From: Limnohabitans sp.
Lineage (GTDB): Bacteria; Pseudomonadota; Gammaproteobacteria; Burkholderiales; Burkholderiaceae_C
Assembly (NCBI GenBank): GCA_030729445.1
Contig: JANQXJ010000022.1
Location: 1-9,520, forward strand
Length of the DNA stretch: 9,520 bases
Direction of reading: 5' to 3'
The position numbers and the translations under genes are program-made. Below the pieces are notes generated by a model that made no database searches, had not been told where the DNA came from, and saw only the letters and a list, made by a program, of their open reading frames with translations. This document shows positions 1 to 5,437 of the stretch, piece after piece. Positions within the stretch are counted from its first letter, which is position 1; every line of letters begins with the position of its first letter.

Positions 1-54
1 GGCCAGCATTTTTTTGGTGTATTCGCTGCCATCAACGGCCAATAAGATTTTCAT
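1..54 (-). CDS. Universal stress protein (UspA family), N-terminal fragment
   Basis: Read leftward from an ATG at 52-54, the first 18 codons give MKILLAVDGSEYTKKMLA, and the gene then leaves the window. A start of the form MKILLAVDGS is characteristic of UspA-family proteins: it is the first beta strand followed by the conserved Asp that contacts the nucleotide in ATP-binding members. A good Shine-Dalgarno AGGAG (plus-strand 60-64) lies 5 bases before the start, which supports it. The gene is divergent from the polyol operon and shares its upstream region, but nothing visible ties it to pentitol metabolism. Only the N-terminus is seen, so single-domain or tandem-domain architecture cannot be judged. 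Confidence 0.75.
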   Translation of the reverse strand, partial: MKILLAVDGSEYTKKMLA

Positions 55-59
55 GGGGG

Positions 60-64
60 CTCCT
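60..64 (-). promoter_or_regulatory. Ribosome binding site of the stress-protein gene
   Basis: The minus strand reads AGGAG here, 5 bases before the leftward ATG. It is a near-consensus Shine-Dalgarno and fixes the start of the truncated gene. Confidence 0.6.
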
Positions 65-83
65 CAATGAGATCAAACAGGCT

Positions 84-110
84 CCGACTGTACCCAAATC
101 TTTAAGTCGG
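84..110. repeat. Inverted repeat in the leader of the stress-protein gene
   Basis: CCGACT at 84-89 is the exact reverse complement of AGTCGG at 105-110, with a 15-base spacer. It lies 30-56 bases ahead of the leftward start codon, so it could be a protein-binding site or a leader hairpin for that gene. A 6-bp stem with a long loop could be chance. Confidence 0.3.
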
Positions 111-161
111 CTCTTGACGCATGTCATGGTTTTGAAGGCCGTCGATCCCACAAGTCTCGAG

Positions 162-176
162 AAACGATGGTCGTTT
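162..176. repeat. Short inverted repeat AAACGA-TGG-TCGTTT in the divergent intergenic region
   Basis: AAACGA (162-167) and TCGTTT (171-176) are perfect reverse complements around a 3-base spacer. One flanking G/C pair also fits if a single T is bulged. It sits between the two divergent genes. Its role is unknown: possible operator or a small hairpin. There is no clean T-tract on either strand, so a terminator is unlikely. Confidence 0.35.
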
Positions 177-203
177 TCACAAACTTTCAATCGCTAATGG
201 GGG

Positions 204-234
204 AAAGTACTAGTCATACTTTGCAAATAAGTAC
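204..234. promoter_or_regulatory. Candidate AraC-type operator of the polyol operon
   Basis: Three related half-sites lie together. AAAGTA (204-209) and TACTTT (217-222) form a perfect inverted repeat with a 7-base spacer, and AAGTAC at 205-210 recurs in direct orientation at 229-234. If transcription starts near 265, as the TATAAA at 253-258 suggests, these sites lie roughly 31-61 bases upstream of the start, where an AraC-family activator would touch the -35 region. The operon encodes such a regulator. The binding assignment is inference; the repeats are seen directly. Confidence 0.45.
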
Positions 235-258
235 AGGTTTGAGGTTAATTTGTATAAA
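221..258 (+). promoter_or_regulatory. Probable promoter of the polyol operon
   Basis: TATAAA at 253-258 is a good candidate -10 box in the only AT-rich part of the intergenic region. No consensus -35 lies 16-18 bases before it. TTGCAA at 221-226 is 26 bases away, too far for this -10, although it could pair with a poorer TTAATT at 245-250 at an 18-base spacing. A good -10 with a weak -35 is typical of activator-dependent promoters and fits control by the AraC-type protein of the operon. The predicted untranslated leader is about 75 bases. Confidence 0.4.
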
Positions 259-289
259 TACCGAATCAAGACATCTTCACAATTCAATC

Positions 290-308
290 CACGGTGAGAT
301 CTACCGTG
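290..308 (+). promoter_or_regulatory. Leader hairpin upstream of the binding-protein gene
   Basis: CACGGT (290-295) pairs perfectly with ACCGTG (303-308) around a 7-base loop. If the start site is near 265 this falls in the 5' untranslated leader, about 20 bases before the ribosome binding site, and could stabilise the transcript or bind a protein. There is no T-tract after it. Confidence 0.35.
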
Positions 309-329
309 TGCCAACAACATCCCCCTTTT

Positions 330-334
330 AGGAG
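330..334 (+). promoter_or_regulatory. Ribosome binding site supporting a GTG start
   Basis: AGGAG lies 6 bases before the GTG at 341. This strong Shine-Dalgarno decides the non-ATG start of the binding-protein gene and is the best one in the operon, in keeping with the high expression expected for a periplasmic binding protein. Confidence 0.7.
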
Positions 335-340
335 ACAACT

Positions 341-1648
341 GTGAAATTCCGTTTCGCTTCCATCCTCTCAGCCGCCCTGTTCAGCGCAGGTATAGCCCAA
401 GCGGCCACCGAACTTGTCATTGCAACCGTGAATAACGGGCACATGATCGAGATGCAAAAACTTGGCAAAAACTTTGAAGCCGCCAACCCCGACATCAAAC
501 TCAAGTGGGTCACCCTAGAAGAAGGCGTGCTGCGCCAACGTGTAACCACCGACATCGCCACCAAGGGCGGCCAGTTCGACGTGATGACGATCGGCATGTA
601 CGAAACGCCGATCTGGGGCAAAAAAGGCTGGTTGCAAGAACTCAAAACCGACGCCGCCTACGACGCGGACGATCTGCTGCCCGCCATGCGCAATGGCTTG
701 AGCGTAGACGGCAAGCTGTTTGCCGCACCGTTTTATGGCGAAAGCTCGATGCTCATGTACCGCAAGGACCTGGCCGACAAAGCCGGTGTGCAAGTTCCCG
801 AGCGCCCCACTTGGCCGCAAATCAAGGACTTGGCTGCCAAAATGCACGACCCCAAAAACGGCGTGTACGGCATTTGCCTGCGCGGCAAGCCGGGCTGGGG
901 CGACAACATGGCGTTCTTGACCACCTTGGTCAACACCTTTGGCGGTCAGTGGTTTGACATGAACTGGAAGCCACAGTTGGAGTCCAAGCCCTGGAAGGAT
1001 GCCATCAACTTTTATGTGGACCTGCTTAAAAACTACGGCCCACCCGGCTCATCTGCCAACAGCTTCAACGAAATCTTGGCCCTGACCAACTCTGGCAAGT
1101 GCGGCATGTGGATCGACGCGACCATTGCCGCCTCTTTTGTGAGCGACCCCAAGCAGTCCAAAGTGGCCGACCAGATGGCGTTTGCACAAGCCCCCACCAT
1201 GAACACCCCCAAAGGGGCAAATTGGCTGTGGGCTTGGGCGTTGGCCATTCCTGCGGGCACCAAAAAGGTGGATGCTGCCCAGAAATTCGTCACTTGGGCC
1301 ACCTCCAAGGACTACATTCACCTGGTGGGCAAGACCAATGGCTGGGGTGCTGTGCCCACCGGAACCCGAAAGAGCACTTATGCCAACGCCGACTTCCTGA
1401 AGGCCGCGCGTTTTGCCAAGGCTGAAAAAATGGCCATCGACTCGGCCAACCCGAACGACTCCACTTTGCCTAAGAGCCCGTATGTCGGCGTGCAGTTCGC
1501 GGCCATTCCCGAGTTCCAGGCCATCGGCATTGCTGTGGGTCAGCAAATGAGCGCTGCATTGGCCGGTAAATCCAGTGTGGACGCGGCCCTCAAAGCCAGC
1601 CAGATCGCGGCTGACCGTGAAATGAAAAAAGCCGGTTACTACAAGTAA
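341..1648 (+). CDS. Periplasmic polyol-binding protein of an ABC importer (SmoE/MtlE type)
   Basis: This 435-residue protein is the solute-binding component of an ABC importer and should capture a sugar alcohol in the periplasm. It begins with a typical Sec signal peptide: basic MKFR, a hydrophobic core, and a probable cut after AQA at residue 21. The mature protein opens TELVIATVNNGHMIEMQKL, the opening style of the mannitol/sorbitol binding proteins MtlE and SmoE. Later parts such as GVYGICLRGKPGWGDN and SGKCGMWIDAT also fit this extracellular solute-binding family 1 subgroup. The mature protein has exactly two cysteines, C179 and C254, which could form a disulfide. The GTG start is fixed by the AGGAG at 330-334. 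It is the first gene of the operon and is followed by two hairpins. The neighbouring enzymes suggest D-arabitol, ribitol or xylitol as ligand, but the ligand cannot be read from the sequence. Confidence 0.88.
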   Translation: MKFRFASILSAALFSAGIAQAATELVIATVNNGHMIEMQKLGKNFEAANPDIKLKWVTLEEGVLRQRVTTDIATKGGQFDVMTIGMYETPIWGKKGWLQELKTDAAYDADDLLPAMRNGLSVDGKLFAAPFYGESSMLMYRKDLADKAGVQVPERPTWPQIKDLAAKMHDPKNGVYGICLRGKPGWGDNMAFLTTLVNTFGGQWFDMNWKPQLESKPWKDAINFYVDLLKNYGPPGSSANSFNEILALTNSGKCGMWIDATIAASFVSDPKQSKVADQMAFAQAPTMNTPKGANWLWAWALAIPAGTKKVDAAQKFVTWATSKDYIHLVGKTNGWGAVPTGTRKSTYANADFLKAARFAKAEKMAIDSANPNDSTLPKSPYVGVQFAAIPEFQAIGIAVGQQMSAALAGKSSVDAALKASQIAADREMKKAGYYK

Positions 1649-1660
1649 ATCAGTATGCTG

Positions 1661-1699
1661 TCAGTCGGCGGTCGGGTGCTTGACCTGCCCACCGACTGA
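1661..1699 (+). promoter_or_regulatory. Intergenic hairpin 1 between binding-protein and permease genes
   Basis: TCAGTCGG (1661-1668) pairs perfectly with CCGACTGA (1692-1699). Pairing continues inward through 1677/1683 with two mismatches and one G-T pair, leaving a 5-base loop at 1678-1682, so the stem spans about 17 positions. It starts 13 bases after the stop codon and has no T-tract, so it looks like an mRNA-stabilising or processing hairpin rather than a terminator. By analogy with the malE-malF gap of E. coli it may protect the binding-protein message from 3' exonucleases. Confidence 0.6.
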
Positions 1700-1720
1700 A
1701 CCGGCCGCAGGCTTGAGCCC

Positions 1721-1755
1721 ATGTGCTGCTGTGCTTGGTCACAGCGGCACATTTT
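1721..1755 (+). terminator. Intergenic hairpin 2: attenuator-like stem with short T-tract
   Basis: Bases 1721-1733 pair with 1740-1752 over 13 positions with a single G-T pair and a 6-base loop (1734-1739). The stem is followed directly by TTTT (1752-1755, first T paired) and then CCC. The stem is strong enough for an intrinsic terminator, but the T-tract is short, so partial termination is the most likely effect. Full termination would cut off the permease genes, which have no other obvious promoter. It ends 16 bases before the first permease start. Confidence 0.55.
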
Positions 1756-1771
1756 CCCGGTCTGAAGTGAG

Positions 1772-2677
1772 ATGTTTCCCATGAATCGCCATTTGCCTCA
1801 ACCGCATGCCCGTCAACCCTCGCGTTGGCTGCCCCGTTTGTTGCTCACGCCCGCCGTCGCCACGCTGTTTTTGTGGATGATCGTGCCGCTGTTGATGAGC
1901 ATTTATTTCAGCCTCATCCGCTACAACCTGCTGCAGCCCGATGTGACTGGTTTTGCAGGCCTGGACAATTTTGAGTACTTCATCACCGACCCATCGTTTT
2001 CGACAGCAGTGCTCAACACCTTGCTGCTGTTGGGCAGCGTGATCGCCATCACCGTGGTGCTGGGTGTAGCGCTGGCTTTACTCATCAATGAACCCTTTGC
2101 CGGGCGCGGCCTGGTGCGGGTGCTGTTGATCTCCCCTTTCTTTGTCATGCCCACGGTCAATGCCCTGCTGTGGAAAAACATGATGATGAACCCGATTTAC
2201 GGCGTGTTGGCGCAGGTCTGGATCTTCTTTGGCCTGACCCCGGTGGACTGGCTGACCGACTGGCCCTTGCTGTCGGTGATCATCATGGTGGCCTGGCAAT
2301 GGCTGCCGTTTGCCACGCTGATTTTCATGACCGCGCTGCAAAGCATGAATCGCGAGCAGCTCGAAGCCTCGCGCATGGACGGTGCGAACTACGGCCAGCA
2401 GCTGCGCTATCTGTACCTGCCGCACCTGGGGCGCTCGGTGGCTGTGGTGGTCATGATTGAGTTGATCTTTTTGCTCAGCGTGTTCGCCGAGATTTACACC
2501 ACCACCGGGGGTGGCCCAGGCGATGCCAGCACCAACGTGGCGTTTTTGATCTTCAAGCAGGCGTTGCTCAATTTTGATGCGGGTGTGGCCTCGGCCGGTG
2601 CGCTGTTTGCGGTGGTGCTGGCCAACATCGCAGCCGTGTTCATGATCCGCATGGTCGGCAAAAACCTCGATAAATGA
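1772..2677 (+). CDS. ABC polyol transporter permease (SmoF/MtlF type)
   Basis: This is the first of two inner-membrane permeases of the importer, 301 residues, the usual size for MalF-like subunits of this group. Hydrophobic segments lie near residues 24-48, 75-105, 112-135, 165-190, 222-245 and 273-296, giving six probable membrane helices. The cytoplasmic EAA loop that docks on the ATPase is seen at about residues 195-217 (EQLEASRMDGANYGQQLRYL), with the conserved MDGA and a following LP. The start is uncertain. ATG at 1772 has GAAG only 4 bases upstream, while ATG at 1781 (three codons in) has GTGAG 9 bases upstream; the product differs by only three residues. The stop overlaps the next start as ATGA, a sign of translational coupling to the partner permease. 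The 122-base gap before it holds two hairpins. Confidence 0.88.
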   Translation: MFPMNRHLPQPHARQPSRWLPRLLLTPAVATLFLWMIVPLLMSIYFSLIRYNLLQPDVTGFAGLDNFEYFITDPSFSTAVLNTLLLLGSVIAITVVLGVALALLINEPFAGRGLVRVLLISPFFVMPTVNALLWKNMMMNPIYGVLAQVWIFFGLTPVDWLTDWPLLSVIIMVAWQWLPFATLIFMTALQSMNREQLEASRMDGANYGQQLRYLYLPHLGRSVAVVVMIELIFLLSVFAEIYTTTGGGPGDASTNVAFLIFKQALLNFDAGVASAGALFAVVLANIAAVFMIRMVGKNLDK

Positions 2678-3531
2678 GTCCGATTGATAAGGCCTTCCGA
2701 ATGTCCAGAATGTCCACCGTCACCCCCGCGTACCTCTTGCGCACCCTGGCCGCTTGGGGCGTGGCTTTGCTGCTGTTTTTTCCGTTGGGTTGGTTGCTGC
2801 TCACGGCGTTCAAGACCGAGTTGCAGGCCATTGCCGTTCCGCCTGAGTTGTTTTTCGCGCCCACGCTGGAGAACTTTCACGAAGTGCAAGAGCGCAGCGA
2901 CTACCTGCATTACGCCTGGAACTCGGTGGTCACCAGCGTGGTCTCGACTTTGCTGGGCTTGGCCATTGCCGCACCCGCTGCTTATGCCATGGCCTTTCAT
3001 AAAGGTCGGCACGACAAGGACATCCTGATGTGGATGCTCTCGACCAAGATGATGCCCGCCGTGGGTGCGCTGGTGCCGGTGTATGTGCTGGCGCAAAAAA
3101 GCCAGCTGCTCGACACCCAGCTGGCGCTGATCATTGTGTTCACGCTCAGCAATTTGCCCATCATGGTGTGGATGCTGTATTCGCACTTCAAGGACATACC
3201 GCACGAGATCCTGGAGGCCGCCCGCATGGACGGTGCCACGCTCTGGCAAGAGCTGCGCTTGGTGCTGCTGCCGCTGGCCATGGGGGGTTTGGCGTCCACA
3301 GGCTTGCTGTGCCTGGTGCTCAGCTGGAACGAAGCCTTTTGGTCGCTCAACCTCACAGCAGCCCAGGGCGGCACTCTGGCCACCTTGATCGCCAGCTATT
3401 CCAGCCCCGAAGGCCTGTTTTGGGCCAAGTTGTCGGCGGCCTCGCTCATGGCCATTGCGCCCATCGTCATCTTCGGCTGGTTCAGCCAAAAACAACTGGT
3501 GCAAGGCCTGACCTTCGGCGCCGTCAAGTAA
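2674..3531 (+). CDS. ABC polyol transporter permease (SmoG/MtlG type)
   Basis: This second permease (285 residues from the overlapping start) pairs with the preceding one to form the membrane channel. It has an N-terminal membrane helix in the form AAWGVALLLFFPLGWLLLTA followed by FKTE, as in MtlG and MalG-like subunits. The EAA loop is well preserved at about residues 178-200 (EILEAARMDGATLWQELRLV, then LLP). A late segment, LSWNEAFWSLNLT, matches the conserved region of this family. The start is ambiguous. ATG at 2674 overlaps the previous stop (ATGA) but has no Shine-Dalgarno, whereas ATG at 2701 has TAAGG at 2688-2692, 8 bases upstream, and gives a 276-residue protein. Both keep all domains. 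Only 22 bases separate its stop from the ATPase start. Confidence 0.88.
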   Translation: MSPIDKAFRMSRMSTVTPAYLLRTLAAWGVALLLFFPLGWLLLTAFKTELQAIAVPPELFFAPTLENFHEVQERSDYLHYAWNSVVTSVVSTLLGLAIAAPAAYAMAFHKGRHDKDILMWMLSTKMMPAVGALVPVYVLAQKSQLLDTQLALIIVFTLSNLPIMVWMLYSHFKDIPHEILEAARMDGATLWQELRLVLLPLAMGGLASTGLLCLVLSWNEAFWSLNLTAAQGGTLATLIASYSSPEGLFWAKLSAASLMAIAPIVIFGWFSQKQLVQGLTFGAVK

Positions 3532-3553
3532 ACATTCATTGCGATCACACACC

Positions 3554-4627
3554 ATGGCTTACCTTCAACTTCAGGGCATCGAAAAATTTTTTGGCGAGCA
3601 CCGCGCCATCAAAGGCATCGACCTGGCCATCGAGCCGGGCGAGTTCATTGTCTTTGTCGGGCCTTCTGGCTGCGGCAAGTCCACGCTGCTGCGGCTGATC
3701 GCCGGGCTGGAGCACATCGACGGGGGTCAGTTGAGCCTGGAAGGCCGCGACATCACGCACCTGCCGTCCAGCCAACGCGACCTGGCCATGGTCTTTCAGA
3801 GTTATGCGCTGTACCCGCACATGAGTGTGTTCGAAAACATGAGCTTTGCGCTCAAGCTGGCCAAGGTGGCCACCAACGTGATTCAGGACAAGGTGGCACG
3901 GGCTGCCGATATCCTGAACCTCACGCCGTATTTGAACCGCACACCCAAGGAACTGTCGGGCGGACAGCGCCAGCGCGTGGCGATTGGCCGCGCGATTGTG
4001 CGTGCGCCCAAGGTGTTCTTGTTTGACGAGCCGCTGTCCAACCTGGACGCCGCATTGCGCGGGCAGACCCGGGTCGAGATCGCCAAGCTGCACCGTGACC
4101 TGGGGGCCACCACCATTTATGTGACGCACGACCAAGTGGAGGCCATGACCCTGGCCGACCGCGTGGTGGTGTTGCGCGATGGCCAAATCGAGCAAGTAGG
4201 TACGCCGCTGGAGCTGTACGACCACCCGGCCAACCAGTTTGTGGCGCAGTTCATTGGCACGCCGCAAATGAACGTGGTGCCGCTGGAAAAACTGCCTGCC
4301 GTTGTGCAGCAGCAGGCACCCGTCGGGGCGGTGGGCGGCGCCATCGGCTTGCGCCCTGAAAACGTGTTGCTGCGCCAAGGCGGGCAAGGCGCTATCGCTG
4401 GCCAGGTGGACTTGGTGGAAGCGCTGGGGGCCGAAACCCTGGTCTACGTCAGCACGCCCGAAGGCGCCACGCTGGTGGCCCGCCTGAGCGAGCGCACAAC
4501 CTTGACGGCGGGCAGTCACGTCACCCTGGATATGACCACCGAGCACGCCCACTGGTTTGACCCCAGCGGCCGCGTGGTGCGCCCCGCCAACAGTGCCACC
4601 GCCGCCTGCGTCCGACCTGCGCTGTGA
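3554..4627 (+). CDS. ABC transporter ATP-binding protein (SmoK/MtlK/MalK type)
   Basis: This 357-residue protein is the cytoplasmic ATPase that powers the importer. All nucleotide-binding motifs are intact: Walker A GPSGCGKST at 36-44, Q-loop Gln82, signature LSGGQ at 134-138, Walker B VFLFDE at 154-159, D-loop SNLDA, and switch His192 in THDQVEAMTLADR. After about residue 235 comes the C-terminal TOBE/OB-fold regulatory region typical of MalK/UgpC-type ATPases (for example GLRPENVLL). The ATG at 3554 is chosen over an in-frame TTG at 3539 because MAYLQLQGIEKFFG is the usual family start; no clear Shine-Dalgarno is seen for either. The product could in principle also serve other sugar importers, since MalK-type ATPases can be shared, but its position after the two permeases makes it their dedicated partner. 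Confidence 0.9.
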   Translation: MAYLQLQGIEKFFGEHRAIKGIDLAIEPGEFIVFVGPSGCGKSTLLRLIAGLEHIDGGQLSLEGRDITHLPSSQRDLAMVFQSYALYPHMSVFENMSFALKLAKVATNVIQDKVARAADILNLTPYLNRTPKELSGGQRQRVAIGRAIVRAPKVFLFDEPLSNLDAALRGQTRVEIAKLHRDLGATTIYVTHDQVEAMTLADRVVVLRDGQIEQVGTPLELYDHPANQFVAQFIGTPQMNVVPLEKLPAVVQQQAPVGAVGGAIGLRPENVLLRQGGQGAIAGQVDLVEALGAETLVYVSTPEGATLVARLSERTTLTAGSHVTLDMTTEHAHWFDPSGRVVRPANSATAACVRPAL

Positions 4628-4650
4628 TCCTTTTCAAGACAGACCCCACC

Positions 4651-5385
4651 ATGAACAACGCACATCCTTTGAGCGGCCAGGTGGCCGCCGTCACTGGCGC
4701 GGCATCGGGCATAGGTTTCGCCAGCGCACAGGCCATGCTGGAAGCGGGCGCGACCGTCGTGCTGGTGGACCGCGACAGCAAAGCCCTGCACAAAGCCTGC
4801 GCCACATTGGGCGCCAAAGCCCTGTCCCTGGTGCTCGACCTGCTGGACCCGGTGCAATGCGCAGCCATGCCCGAGCGCATCCTGGCGCTGGCTGGACGAC
4901 TCGACATCTTCCATGCCAACGCGGGCCTGTATGTGGGTGGCGACCTGGTCGACGCGCAAGATGACGCCATTGACCGGATGCTCAACCTCAACGTCAATGT
5001 GGTGATGAAAAACGTGCGTGGCGTGCTGCCGCACATGATCACGCGCGGCGCTGGAGACATCATCGTCACCAGCTCGCTGGCCGCGCATTTCCCCACGCCT
5101 TGGGAGCCGGTCTATGCGTCCAGCAAATGGGCCATTGACTGCTTTGTGCAGACCACGCGCCGTCAGGTGTTTAAGCACGGTATCCGGGTCGGTGCCATCT
5201 CGCCGGGGCCGGTCATCACTTCGCTCTTGGCCGATTGGCCTGCCGACAAACTGGCCGAAGCCAAGGCCAATGGCAGCTTGCTCGAAGCGTCTGAAGTGGC
5301 GCAAGTCGTGCTGTTCATGCTCACGCGCCCACGCGGCATGACGATCCGCGATGTGGTCATGTTGCCGACGAATTTTGACCTTTGA
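4651..5385 (+). CDS. rbtD: Short-chain dehydrogenase, probable ribitol 2-dehydrogenase
   Basis: This 244-residue SDR enzyme should oxidise ribitol to D-ribulose with NAD in the cytoplasm. It has the cofactor loop TGAASGIG at 15-22, Asp40 at the end of the second strand (favouring NAD over NADP), HANAG at 88-92, and a catalytic set Ser142, Tyr155, Lys159 (YASSK). By recall, the whole chain resembles Klebsiella ribitol dehydrogenase: LDIFHANAG, the WEPVY before the active Tyr, TTRRQV, RVGAISPGPV, ADWP, ANGSL and the C-terminal TRxxxxTIRDVVMLP stretch. It is less like sorbitol dehydrogenase SmoS, which usually follows such transporters. ATG 4651 is preferred over the GTG at 4624 that overlaps the ATPase stop, because family members begin a few residues before the LSGKVAAITGA-type strand. 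The upstream Shine-Dalgarno is weak. Ribitol is the best substrate guess; xylitol or another pentitol is possible. Confidence 0.75.
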   Translation: MNNAHPLSGQVAAVTGAASGIGFASAQAMLEAGATVVLVDRDSKALHKACATLGAKALSLVLDLLDPVQCAAMPERILALAGRLDIFHANAGLYVGGDLVDAQDDAIDRMLNLNVNVVMKNVRGVLPHMITRGAGDIIVTSSLAAHFPTPWEPVYASSKWAIDCFVQTTRRQVFKHGIRVGAISPGPVITSLLADWPADKLAEAKANGSLLEASEVAQVVLFMLTRPRGMTIRDVVMLPTNFDL

Positions 5386-5437
5386 GTTTGTTGGCGTCCG
5401 TTCACTCACGTCCAAAAACACTTCTTCCTTTTTGACC

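Noticed and set aside
114..119. TTGACG as a -35 box for a rightward promoter
   Set aside because: No acceptable -10 sequence lies 16-18 bases downstream; the region there is G+C-rich.
3539..3553. TTG start five codons ahead of the ATPase ATG
   Set aside because: TTG is rare as a start, there is no Shine-Dalgarno for it, and the family start fits the ATG at 3554.
2494..3555. Long open frame of 353 codons on the minus strand
   Set aside because: It lies opposite both permease genes, whose protein motifs are clear. Its predicted product is rich in His, Gln and Arg with low complexity, as expected for an antisense shadow of G+C-rich coding DNA.
3545..4552. Open frame of 335 codons on the minus strand opposite the ATPase
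   Set aside because: The plus strand carries a complete ABC ATPase with all motifs; the antisense product has no recognisable domain and a shadow-like His/Gln/Arg composition.
4624..4650. GTG start of the SDR overlapping the ATPase stop
   Set aside because: GTGA overlaps can be real, but the nine extra residues have no counterpart in the family and ATG 4651 gives the expected N-terminus. Not fully excluded.
341..5385. Reading the operon as a standard sorbitol/mannitol operon (smoEFGKS-mtlK)
   Set aside because: The transporter fits that label, but the SDR and the long-chain dehydrogenase resemble ribitol and D-arabinitol dehydrogenases more closely, and the kinase is XylB-like rather than a fructokinase.
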